A stretch of DNA of 5,791 nt from JBEKCP01 sp050014815. GTDB taxonomy: Bacteria > Planctomycetota > Planctomycetia > Pirellulales > Thermoguttaceae. Positions 1 to 5,791 of the stretch are shown in pieces. The notes under the pieces are model-generated. The model ran no database searches. It was given only the letters and a program-made list of their open reading frames with translations, and had not been told where the DNA came from. The DNA lies in assembly GCA_050014815.1 (NCBI GenBank), contig JBEKCP010000401.1, positions 1 through 5,791 on the forward strand, given 5' to 3'. How positions within the stretch are numbered: position 1 is the stretch's first letter; each line of letters starts with the position of its first letter. The position numbers and the translations under genes were made by a program.

Positions 1-482
1 CTGCACGTGCTGCAGCCGGAGGCGGGCCAATAGCTCGAAGTGCCGCATCCGCTCGCGCAGGCGCCGCTGGCGCACGGGCTCGGGGCCACGCACGACGTGC
101 AGCCGCCGCACGGCGCGCACCCGCAACCGCTAACGTACGGATTCGAGTAGACGACCCGGTACGTTGCGTAGGGCACCACTGGGTACGTCACCGGCATGTA
201 CGCGACGAACGGGGCCGGCCGGTAGAAGGTCTGGCAAGGCACGGCGCCGCAGCTTCCGCAGCTTCCGCATGCGGGCTGAGCGCACGGTGCGCAGGAGCCG
301 CACGGCGCGCACCCGTATGCCGGGGCCACGTACGGAGGACTATAGTAAGTGGTCTGGGAACCGCCACAACCGAAACACCGACTGAACAGCCCGCAGCACG
401 CGCGGCCGTCCGCCGACATCGCCAACACGAGCCCGCCGACACAGCAGGCCATCATCATTCCGCGCAGTTGTCGCCAGAGCAT
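1..482 (-). CDS. Exported cysteine-rich hypothetical protein, 3' end cut by window edge
   Basis: An open frame runs from ATG at 482-480 leftwards through 160 codons without a stop and leaves the window, so the C-terminus is missing. The start is fixed by a perfect AAGGAG seven bases upstream; further ATGs at codons 9-11 lack this spacing. The N-terminus (MLWRQLRG, then a hydrophobic stretch to about residue 22) looks like a signal peptide, with cleavage likely near residues 24-28. The visible mature part has about 22 cysteines in two clusters (residues 29-83 and 120-160), with CxxC and CxC spacing such as CAPCGSC and CAPCGGC. Between them is a Tyr/Pro/Val-rich, cysteine-free segment (residues 84-119, e.g. 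YMPVTYPVVPY). Planctomycetes carry many secreted small proteins of this style. The function is unknown; a disulfide-linked surface protein or a metal-binding protein are both possible. No catalytic motif is visible. I am confident it is coding, but not of its role. Confidence 0.8.
   Translation of the reverse strand, partial: MLWRQLRGMMMACCVGGLVLAMSADGRACCGLFSRCFGCGGSQTTYYSPPYVAPAYGCAPCGSCAPCAQPACGSCGSCGAVPCQTFYRPAPFVAYMPVTYPVVPYATYRVVYSNPYVSGCGCAPCGGCTSCVAPSPCASGACASGCGTSSYWPASGCSTC
105..315 (-). repeat. 19-base direct repeat inside the cysteine-rich gene
   Basis: The same 19 bases occur at 105-123 and 297-315, encoding the peptide GCAPCG in both places. A nine-base unit, AGCTTCCGC, is also repeated in tandem at 251-268 and gives CGSCGSC. 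These repeats suggest that the two cysteine clusters grew by internal duplication. Confidence 0.8.
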
Positions 483-489
483 ACGATTT

Positions 490-495
490 CTCCTT
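490..495 (-). promoter_or_regulatory. Shine-Dalgarno site of the cysteine-rich gene
   Basis: Read on the minus strand, AAGGAG lies seven bases before the ATG at 482-480. It is a full match to the anti-Shine-Dalgarno core and selects this start over the three ATGs at codons 9-11. Confidence 0.75.
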
Positions 496-505
496 CCCCG
501 GGAAG

Positions 506-554
506 AAAGCCGCCACGTTCTTGTAAAGCCGCCACACTTCCGATAAAGTGCCAC
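506..554 (-). repeat. Three spaced boxes GTGGCGGCTTT in the leader of the cysteine-rich gene
   Basis: On the plus strand, AAAGCCGCCAC occurs at 506-516 and identically at 525-535, and the related AAAGTGCCAC lies at 545-554. The copies begin 19 and 20 bases apart, close to two helical turns, so they would face the same side of the DNA. They lie between the candidate promoter and the Shine-Dalgarno site. A regulator operator or an RNA-level element are both possible; neither is shown by sequence alone. Confidence 0.5.
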
Positions 555-561
555 ACCCTTA

Positions 562-590
562 ATAAAACCGTGTCGGCGGCGTTTCGTCAA
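562..590 (-). promoter_or_regulatory. Candidate sigma70-type promoter for the cysteine-rich gene
   Basis: On the minus strand, TTGACG (590-585) is a five-of-six match to the -35 consensus. It is followed after exactly 17 bases by TTTTAT (567-562), a four-of-six match to the -10 consensus. Transcription would begin near 555 and give a leader of about 70 bases before the start codon at 482. The spacing and AT-rich -10 stand out in this GC-rich context, but no transcript data support it. Confidence 0.45.
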
Positions 591-667
591 GCGACTACCC
601 CGAAGTCTGCCCCATTTGGTTGTCTTTTCCGGATTTGCCACCTGTGCGCTCTGGGGGGGATTTGCCG

Positions 668-701
668 TGCGGGAAAAGGTGACGGGCACCTCTTCCGCGC
701 A
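668..701. repeat. Imperfect 34-base hairpin, REP-like
   Basis: The left arm 668-681 pairs with the right arm 687-701. This gives 13 base pairs with one A-C mismatch (676/692) and one bulged G (697), around a five-base loop ACGGG. The tip is AGGTG/CACCT and the base is TGCG/CGCA. There is no following T-run, so it is not a standard rho-independent terminator. The stem with a small bulge resembles bacterial REP palindromes, but only one copy is in the window, so repeat-family membership is an inference. Confidence 0.5.
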
Positions 702-808
702 GGCGACACCACCCCGTCGCATACACTACTACAACAAGTGTAGGTCACGATTCCAGCCGGTGGGAGCCGATCCGCCGGGTGCAAGGCGACAACTCATGGC
801 GCGTCGGG

Positions 809-915
<107 letters not shown>

Positions 916-936
916 CATGTTTGGGGGATGCCCCTC

Positions 937-966
937 TTGCCCGCTTGGCCAGAATTAGAGTAAAGT
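937..966 (+). promoter_or_regulatory. Weak candidate promoter for the WxxGxW gene and downstream operon
   Basis: TTGCCC (937-942) and TAAAGT (961-966) are four-of-six matches to the sigma70 -35 and -10 hexamers with an 18-base gap. They lie just after the REP-like pair and would give a leader of about 60 bases. The matches are modest and another promoter is quite possible. Confidence 0.22.
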
Positions 967-1019
967 ACGCATCGTTGTCCGCGACAAAACGCATGTCGGC
1001 AGATATAGGACCCTTAGGC

Positions 1020-1025
1020 AAGGAG
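1020..1025 (+). promoter_or_regulatory. Shine-Dalgarno site of the WxxGxW-repeat gene
   Basis: AAGGAG lies eight bases before ATG at 1034-1036. A GTG at 1025-1027 extends the same frame by three codons, but it overlaps this site and cannot use it, so the ATG at 1034 is the better start. Confidence 0.75.
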
Positions 1026-1033
1026 TGCAAGCA

Positions 1034-2590
1034 ATGAAGGCATCCTCGGTTCGTCTCGTTGTTTTCGCCGGTGTACTCGGTTGGGCGTCTGGAGCGGTCA
1101 TCGCACGGGGGCAGGACTACCCTGCCCCGCCGCCGGCGCCCGCCCCCGGCGGCGCGGCAGGTGATGCCGGGGCGCCGGGTATGGACGTGTTGACGCGCGG
1201 ACCGATTCACGAGGCCTTTGCCCAGCCGGTGAATACGGGCAGCGTGCAGCCGCTGGTGGTTGTCCAGCAGCCGCCCAACCCGATCGAGGAAGTCCCGCCC
1301 GACGCCAAGCCCGACGATCCCCGCGCAATCTGGGTCGGCGGCTATTGGAGTTGGGCGGACGATCGCAAAGACTTCCTGTGGGTCAGCGGGGTGTGGCGCG
1401 TGCCGCCGCCCAGGACCCAATGGGTTGCGGGGTACTGGGGTCAGGTGGCGGGAGGTTACCAGTGGACGGCGGGCTTCTGGTCGCCGGAGGCCCAGCAGCA
1501 GGTGACCTATTACCCTGCGCCGCCCGCTTCGCAGGAGGCCGGCCCCACCAGCGCCTTGCCGGGGCCCAATTACTTCTGGATCTCGGGAAGCTGGGAGTGG
1601 CGGGGGGACCGCTACCTGTGGCGGCCCGGCTACTGGCATCCGGCCCGCGAAGGATGGGTCTGGGTCCCGGATTCCTACTACTGGTGCCCCGCCGGCTGGG
1701 TCTATTGCCCTGGTTACTGGGATTACCCGTTGGCCGGTCGCGGGGTGATGTTCGCCCCGGTGGCGTTTGCGCCCGGTTATTATCGTCGGCCGGGCTTCGT
1801 CTATTCTCCCAGCGTTGTGATCCAGAGCGGGGCGGCGACGTTCAGCGTCAGCCTTTTCGTCCGCCCGAGCTACTGCCATTACTATTTCGGCGACTATTAC
1901 GCCGTCGAGTATGACAGGATGGGAATATACCCATGGATCGGGGTCGGCCGGACTCGCGTTTACGCCTACGATCCGCTGTTCACCTATTACGGCTGTTACT
2001 ACCGCGAGCGCGATCCGCGCTGGGCGGCGAACATCGAGGGATGGCACACGTATTACCGGGGGCACCCGGAGGAGCGGCCTCCGCACGATATGGCGGCCCA
2101 GTTAAGGCTCGAGGCCCGCGGGGGCGGCCACGGCTTCCTGACGGTCGGCGTGTCCTTGGACGTGATGCGGCGAGACCCCCACAGTACGGTGAAGTTCGTC
2201 GCAGTCTCCCCCGGCGAAAGGGCCAGGCTCCACGAAACGGTCCGCACGTCGCGGGAGGCCCAAGGGGAGCGGTTCCGAATGGAGAGGGGCGCCGGCGGCG
2301 GGCCCGCGGGGCCGATGGGCCCCAGGCAGCTCGCCGTGCCCAGGGCGCCGCTGGCCGTGCCGTCGGGACATGCGGCCGAGCACGCGGTCGGACATGGCGC
2401 CGGCCCAGTCGCTCCGCCATCGCCGCACACCGAATCGAAGATCGTGCCGCACGCTGAATCGAAGGTCGTGCCGCACGCCGAAGCGAAGATCGTGCCGCAC
2501 GCCGAGTCGAAGTTCGTGCCGCCGTCCAAGTCCGGCCCAGCCAAGCCGGAGCCCAAACGCGGCGACCGCGACCGCGACCGCGACCGTTAA
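1034..2590 (+). CDS. Exported WxxGxW (YXWXGXW) repeat protein
   Basis: The product has 518 residues and starts at the ATG eight bases after a perfect AAGGAG. Residues 1-24 form a likely signal peptide (MKASSVRLVV start, possible cleavage after A24), then a Pro/Ala/Gly-rich linker. Residues 100-229 hold the repeat domain. Clear WxxGxW units are WVGGYW (100-105), WVSGVW (116-121), WVAGYW (130-135), WTAGFW (144-149), WISGSW (182-187) and WRPGYW (196-201), with degenerate copies at 210-217 and 224-229. This matches the WXXGXW repeat family, common in planctomycetes and proteobacteria but without a known activity. Residues 240-345 are Tyr-rich. The C-terminus is low complexity: four copies of an eight-residue unit (465-496), a Lys/Pro stretch, and a DRDRDRDR end. 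Two in-frame stops, TAA TAA, follow. It is probably a periplasmic or surface protein. Its 31-base distance to the next gene allows, but does not prove, cotranscription with the trehalose genes. Confidence 0.88.
   Translation: MKASSVRLVVFAGVLGWASGAVIARGQDYPAPPPAPAPGGAAGDAGAPGMDVLTRGPIHEAFAQPVNTGSVQPLVVVQQPPNPIEEVPPDAKPDDPRAIWVGGYWSWADDRKDFLWVSGVWRVPPPRTQWVAGYWGQVAGGYQWTAGFWSPEAQQQVTYYPAPPASQEAGPTSALPGPNYFWISGSWEWRGDRYLWRPGYWHPAREGWVWVPDSYYWCPAGWVYCPGYWDYPLAGRGVMFAPVAFAPGYYRRPGFVYSPSVVIQSGAATFSVSLFVRPSYCHYYFGDYYAVEYDRMGIYPWIGVGRTRVYAYDPLFTYYGCYYRERDPRWAANIEGWHTYYRGHPEERPPHDMAAQLRLEARGGGHGFLTVGVSLDVMRRDPHSTVKFVAVSPGERARLHETVRTSREAQGERFRMERGAGGGPAGPMGPRQLAVPRAPLAVPSGHAAEHAVGHGAGPVAPPSPHTESKIVPHAESKVVPHAEAKIVPHAESKFVPPSKSGPAKPEPKRGDRDRDRDR
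2426..2521 (+). repeat. Four tandem 24-base repeats coding HxE(S/A)K(I/V/F)VP
   Basis: Copies begin at 2426, 2450, 2474 and 2498 and encode HTESKIVP, HAESKVVP, HAEAKIVP and HAESKFVP. Differences include both silent changes (GAA/GAG, GCT/GCC) and amino-acid changes, so the array is not freshly amplified. The unit is charged and proline-containing, like an extended spacer or wall-binding tail. Confidence 0.9.
2564..2587 (+). repeat. Hexamer tandem repeat GACCGC x4 encoding the Asp-Arg tail
   Basis: GACCGC occurs three times (2564-2581), followed by GACCGT (2582-2587), directly before the stop. It encodes the terminal (DR)4. Such short perfect repeats are prone to copy-number change, so tail length may vary between strains. 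Confidence 0.85.
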
Positions 2591-2593
2591 TAA

Positions 2594-2606
2594 GCCTCGC
2601 TGAGGC
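2594..2606 (+). other. Small hairpin between the WxxGxW gene and DUF5752 gene
   Basis: GCCTC (2594-2598) and GAGGC (2602-2606) can form a five-base-pair stem with a three-base loop in the 31-base gap. There is no T-run after it, so it is not a clear terminator. It lies close to the weak ribosome site of the next gene and might affect its translation; it may also be chance in GC-rich DNA. Confidence 0.25.
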
Positions 2607-2621
2607 GAAAGAGAACCAGCC

Positions 2622-3296
2622 ATGGAGCCGTTTACGCTGTTCGATTGCAGCTTGGCTCGCCGCGCGACAGGACGCGTGTGCTCGAACCTGCGCGAGTTGC
2701 TCGACGCCGTACGCTCCGTGACGGAACCCGTCCTCGAGCACCACATGATGCGGTGCGCCCTGGAGGACCATTTCGACCTCTACGAGTTCCCCAACGACCT
2801 CGCCCGCTGGTCCTGGGAAGCCCTGGGAGACCACCTGCTGGGCGAGCAGCTTGGCCTGGTCGATCCCTACCATCTTGCGTCGACGGCCGGTCTGCGAGCC
2901 AGCCTGGTTGACGTCCTGGAGGAACGGCTCTGGGGCCTGGACCGCGTGCCGTGGTGCCGCCCGGGGCTCGAGCTCCAGTTGATCGAGTCGCGACTGGTGG
3001 CGTACGACACGGGGGAGCGCATCCCGACCCCCACGGCCCTGGCCGACGCCGTTGCGAGAATGTCGGTCCGCTCGCTGTTCTACCACGTACACGAGGCGCG
3101 GCGGCGAACCGGGGGGCAAAGCGACGATTTTTCGGCATGGTTGGAGACTTGCGGCGCCGATCCCTCCCTGGTTGCCGACCTGAGGAAGATCGACTTTTAC
3201 TTCTTGAACCTTGAGCAGTTGCGGGTGGCGGTCACGGCGGCCTTCCAGACCGAGCGAGCTTCTGCCCCGCCCACGACCGTCCAGGTGGCGCCATGA
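2622..3296 (+). CDS. DUF5752 family protein, function unknown
   Basis: The product has 224 residues, is soluble, and has no signal peptide or membrane segment. I recognise the pattern of the DUF5752 family: a histidine pair followed by FPNDLARWSWEALGD and a VDPYxL motif (residues 39-84), then a second half with SLFYHVHEAR (151-160), DDFSAWL (168-174) and the ending IDFYFLNLEQLR (190-201). The two halves look like a divergent internal duplication. The ATG at 2622 has only a weak purine-rich stretch upstream (GAAAGAGAA, 2607-2615), yet it gives a full-length protein. The stop overlaps the treT start by four bases (ATGA), which suggests translational coupling and a shared role with that enzyme. 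No catalytic residues are known for the family. A regulator or partner of the trehalose glycosyltransferase is my inference. Family assignment is from memory, without a profile search. Confidence 0.8.
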   Translation: MEPFTLFDCSLARRATGRVCSNLRELLDAVRSVTEPVLEHHMMRCALEDHFDLYEFPNDLARWSWEALGDHLLGEQLGLVDPYHLASTAGLRASLVDVLEERLWGLDRVPWCRPGLELQLIESRLVAYDTGERIPTPTALADAVARMSVRSLFYHVHEARRRTGGQSDDFSAWLETCGADPSLVADLRKIDFYFLNLEQLRVAVTAAFQTERASAPPTTVQVAP

Positions 3297-4522
3297 AGCT
3301 GCTGGAGCGCTACGAGGAGATTGTCGGGTGCCAGGAGGTCGGGCGGCTCCGCCGGCTGGCCGAGCGGCTTTCCGGCAAGCGCATCGTTCACGTCAACTCG
3401 ACGCGCTCCGGCGGCGGCGTATCCGAAATCCTCGGCTGGATGGTGCCCATCATGACGGAGCTGGGCCTCGATGCCCGGTGGGAAATCATCACCGGACCAC
3501 CCGATTTCTACGGGGTGACCAAGGCGTTTCACAACGGGATGCAGGGGTTGCCGGTGGCCTTGCGGAGGAGCGACTTCGATCTGCACTACGAGGTGAACCG
3601 CCAGGCCGCCGAGCAGTTGAACCTGGCGGCGGACTACGTGTTCATCCACGACCCCCAGCCGGCGTACTTGCCGGTGTTCACCCCGGCCGGGCAAGTGGGC
3701 CGATGGATCTGGCGGTGCCACATCGATGCCTCGCGGCCCAACCGCGCCGTTTGGAAGTACCTGGAGCGGGCGATCGTGAAGTACGATGCGGCCGTGTTCT
3801 CCATGCCGGCGTTCACGCGGCCCCTGTCCTGCCCCATGTTCCTGGTGCCGCCCTCGATCGACGCCTTGTCCGACAAGAACTGCGCGGTCACGGAGGCCGA
3901 GCGGGTCGAGACCCTGGTCCGACTGGGGATCGATCCCGAGCGGCCGCTCTTGCTCCAGGTTTCGCGGTTCGACCGTTTCAAGGATCCGCTGGGCGTGATC
4001 GAGGCCTACCGCCTGCTCAAGCCCTACTACCCGGAGTTGCAGTTGGCGCTGGCCGGCGGCCCGGCGGACGACGATCCGGAGGGCGCGGAGGTGCTCCGTG
4101 AGGTCATGGACCGGGCGGGCGACGACAAGGACCTGAAGGTGCTCATGCTGCCGCCCGACGCCCACCGGACGATCAACGCCCTGCAGCGTTCCGCCGTCGT
4201 GGTGCTCCAGAAATCGCTCCGCGAGGGTTTCGGACTGACCGTGACCGAAGCCCTCTGGAAGGGCAAGCCGGTCATCGGCGGGGCCTGCGGCGGCATCACC
4301 TTGCAGGTCCACGACTATCACACCGGGTTCCTGGTCAATTCGCCGGCGGGCGCCGCCTACCGAATACGCTACCTGCTGCGATACGCCGACAAGCGCCAGC
4401 GGATGGGGCGCACCGGGCACGATTTCGTCCGCGAGCACTTCCTGTTGAACCGCCAGCTCAGGGACTACCTGACCATGCTCCTGTGCCTGGAGCATCCCGG
4501 CAACGATGCCCTCGTAGTGTGA
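3293..4522 (+). CDS. treT: Trehalose glycosyltransferring synthase (TreT), GT4 family
   Basis: The 409 residues span the whole length of archaeal and bacterial TreT (about 410-415). TreT transfers glucose from an NDP-glucose to free glucose, giving trehalose in the cytoplasm (EC 2.4.1.245). Diagnostic segments, in order: HVNSTRSGGGVSEIL (33-47) as the N-terminal nucleotide-sugar loop, ARWEIITGP (61-69), HDPQPA (119-124), WRCHID (140-145), PPSIDALSDKN (186-196), QVSRFDRFKDP (222-232), and the retaining GT4 motif E-x7-E in EGFGLTVTEA (E311, E319), then GKPVIGG (324-330). The fungal-type GT4 trehalose phosphorylases share the motifs but are much longer, so TreT fits better; sugar-nucleotide preference cannot be read here. 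The start ATG overlaps the upstream stop codon, with AGGTGG four bases before it. treZ follows after 13 bases, supporting one trehalose operon. It appears intact. Confidence 0.9.
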   Translation: MKLLERYEEIVGCQEVGRLRRLAERLSGKRIVHVNSTRSGGGVSEILGWMVPIMTELGLDARWEIITGPPDFYGVTKAFHNGMQGLPVALRRSDFDLHYEVNRQAAEQLNLAADYVFIHDPQPAYLPVFTPAGQVGRWIWRCHIDASRPNRAVWKYLERAIVKYDAAVFSMPAFTRPLSCPMFLVPPSIDALSDKNCAVTEAERVETLVRLGIDPERPLLLQVSRFDRFKDPLGVIEAYRLLKPYYPELQLALAGGPADDDPEGAEVLREVMDRAGDDKDLKVLMLPPDAHRTINALQRSAVVVLQKSLREGFGLTVTEALWKGKPVIGGACGGITLQVHDYHTGFLVNSPAGAAYRIRYLLRYADKRQRMGRTGHDFVREHFLLNRQLRDYLTMLLCLEHPGNDALVV

Positions 4523-4525
4523 GGC

Positions 4526-4530
4526 AGGAG
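4526..4530 (+). promoter_or_regulatory. Shine-Dalgarno site of treZ
   Basis: AGGAG lies five bases before the ATG at 4536, just after the treT stop, and supports that start. The spacing is slightly short but usable. Confidence 0.7.
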
Positions 4531-4535
4531 TTGTC

Positions 4536-5791
4536 ATGGCCAGCGAGCCCTTTTGCGATCCGCAGGGAGCGACTCGGCAGCCGGACGGCACCGTGCTCTG
4601 GCGGCTCTGGGCCCCGGCGTCCCGCACCGTCGGCCTGGTGACGTGGTCCGACGGCCGCCGGGCCGAGGCCGCGATGGCCCCGGGTCCGCCCGGTTGGTTC
4701 ACTTTCCGCCAGGCCGCCGGCGAGGGCCTGCGGTATGTCTATCGCCTGGACGACGGCCGCGAGTATCCGGACCCCGCCTCCCGCTGGCAGCCCGAGGGGG
4801 TCCACCGTCCTTCCGCCGTCTTCTTTCCGGAGACCTTCGCGTGGTCGGATCATGGGTGGCGCGGCGTGCAGCGGGAGGACCTGATCCTCTACGAGATCCA
4901 CGTGGGCGCCTTCACCCCCGAGGGCACCTTGGACGCCGCTGCGGGGCGCTTCGAGGCGCTGGCGGCCCTCGGGGTGACCGCGGTCGAGCTGATGCCGGTG
5001 GCCCAGTTTCCGGGCTCAAGAAACTGGGGCTACGACGGCGTCCACCCCTTCGCCGTGCAAGAGAGTTACGGCGGGCCCCGCGCCCTCCAGCGGTTGATCG
5101 ATTTGGCCCACCGCAGCGGCTTGGCCGTCATCCTCGACGTGGTCTACAACCACTTCGGCCCCGAGGGAAACTACTTCGAGCGGTTCGGGCCGTATTTCAC
5201 CGACCGGTATCGAACTCCCTGGGGCAAGGCGATCAACTTCGATGCCCCCGGGAGCGACGCCGTCCGCCGCTTCTTTGTCGACAACGCGCTGGCGTGGGTG
5301 CGGGACTTCCACGCCGACGGCCTTCGGCTGGATGCGGTCCACGCGATCTACGACTGCTCGCCCCGGCACATCCTGGCGGAGATCCGCGAGGCCCTCGCCC
5401 AGGAGGCGGCCCGGCAGAACCGCTCCCTCCACGCGATCGCCGAGAGCAACCAGAACGACACCCGGCTGGTGCGGCCCGCGGACCAGGGCGGCTATGGCCT
5501 GGACGGGGTCTGGAGCGACGACTTCCATCACAGCGTCCACGCGCTTTTGACGGGCGAGCGCAACGGCTATTACGTGGACTTCGGCCGACCCGAGCACCTG
5601 GCCAAGGCCCTCGGCGACGTGTTCGTCTACGACGGCTGCTACAGCGAATTCCGGGGCCGCAGGCACGGGAGCCCCGTCAAGGACCTGGACCGCAGCCGCT
5701 TCCTCGTCGCCGTCCAGAACCACGACCAGGTGGGAAACCGCGCCCACGGCGACCGCCTGGCGACCCTCGTGCCGCCGGCGGCCTGCCGCCT
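4536..5791 (+). CDS. treZ: Malto-oligosyltrehalose trehalohydrolase (TreZ), 3' end cut by window edge
   Basis: The open frame runs 418 codons from ATG 4536 to the window end without a stop. TreZ proteins are usually near 600 residues, so the last third is missing. TreZ hydrolyses maltooligosyl-trehalose, made by TreY from glucan ends, to free trehalose (EC 3.2.1.141). The N-terminal E-set/CBM48-like part shows VLWRLWAPAS (20-29). The GH13 barrel begins at LYEIHVGAFTPEGT (118-131). The segment ELMPVAQFPGSRNWGYDGV (151-169) is typical of TreZ. Conserved regions follow: DVVYNH (201-206), GLRLDAVHA with expected nucleophile D266 (262-270), IAESN with acid/base E303 (301-305), and QNHDQVGNR with transition-state stabiliser D397 (394-402). 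All catalytic residues are present. A glycogen branching enzyme shares the architecture, but the signature around 151-169 and the NHDQ motif favour TreZ. Its position right behind treT indicates cotranscription. Confidence 0.9.
   Translation, partial: MASEPFCDPQGATRQPDGTVLWRLWAPASRTVGLVTWSDGRRAEAAMAPGPPGWFTFRQAAGEGLRYVYRLDDGREYPDPASRWQPEGVHRPSAVFFPETFAWSDHGWRGVQREDLILYEIHVGAFTPEGTLDAAAGRFEALAALGVTAVELMPVAQFPGSRNWGYDGVHPFAVQESYGGPRALQRLIDLAHRSGLAVILDVVYNHFGPEGNYFERFGPYFTDRYRTPWGKAINFDAPGSDAVRRFFVDNALAWVRDFHADGLRLDAVHAIYDCSPRHILAEIREALAQEAARQNRSLHAIAESNQNDTRLVRPADQGGYGLDGVWSDDFHHSVHALLTGERNGYYVDFGRPEHLAKALGDVFVYDGCYSEFRGRRHGSPVKDLDRSRFLVAVQNHDQVGNRAHGDRLATLVPPAACR

Noticed and set aside
668..701. 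Rho-independent terminator
   Set aside because: The stem is good, but there is no T-run on either side, and the flanking genes are both transcribed away from it.
722..742. Inverted repeat TACACT/AGTGTA with a nine-base loop
   Set aside because: A six-base stem with a large loop is readily expected by chance, and nothing around it supports a function.
468..743. 91-codon plus-strand open frame in the intergenic region
   Set aside because: It starts inside the opposite gene and crosses that gene's ribosome site, promoter candidate and a hairpin, with no Shine-Dalgarno or familiar sequence.
1980..3119. 379-codon minus-strand open frame across the end of the WxxGxW gene and the DUF5752 gene
   Set aside because: It spans two sense genes and their gap, shows low-complexity Arg/Ala-rich translation of the repeats, and matches nothing I recognise.
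3197..4702. 501-codon minus-strand open frame opposite treT
   Set aside because: It is antisense to a full TreT with all family motifs. Its His/Arg/Gln/Val-rich composition reflects codon bias on the other strand.
5016..5747. 243-codon minus-strand open frame opposite treZ
   Set aside because: It lies wholly antisense to the conserved GH13 core of treZ and is Val/Ala-rich without motifs.

Overview
This GC-rich window looks like a planctomycete chromosome, most plausibly from the Pirellulales side. The reasons are a small secreted Cys/Pro/Tyr-rich protein, a secreted protein with WxxGxW (YXWXGXW) repeats, and a DUF5752-type protein, all of which I associate with that phylum. This assignment rests on recognised protein style, not on a marker gene.

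Layout. At the left edge (482 down to 1, minus strand) lies the 5' part of a gene for an exported cysteine-rich protein. It has a perfect Shine-Dalgarno site and a good sigma70-type promoter candidate. Next comes a 551-base divergent intergenic region (483-1033). It holds three near-identical boxes in the leader of the left gene, an imperfect 34-base hairpin, and an inverted pair of REP-like palindromes whose arms differ by compensatory changes. On the plus strand follow: the WxxGxW-repeat protein (1034-2590), a DUF5752 family protein (2622-3296), a TreT-type trehalose glycosyltransferring synthase (3293-4522), and the first 418 codons of TreZ, malto-oligosyltrehalose trehalohydrolase (4536 to the window end).

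How the genes work together. DUF5752, treT and treZ are tightly packed (a 4-base overlap, then a 13-base gap) and very probably form one transcript. TreT makes trehalose from an NDP-glucose and glucose. TreZ releases trehalose from maltooligosyl-trehalose made by TreY from glycogen-like glucans; treY is not in the window but may lie downstream. The cluster therefore joins two separate trehalose-forming routes, probably for compatible-solute or carbon-storage management. The DUF5752 protein has no known function, but its overlap with treT suggests a linked role. The WxxGxW protein sits 31 bases upstream and could share the transcript, though its exported nature suggests an envelope role.

I see no rRNA, tRNA, CRISPR array or transposase gene. 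The most unusual non-coding feature is the palindrome cluster between the divergent genes.
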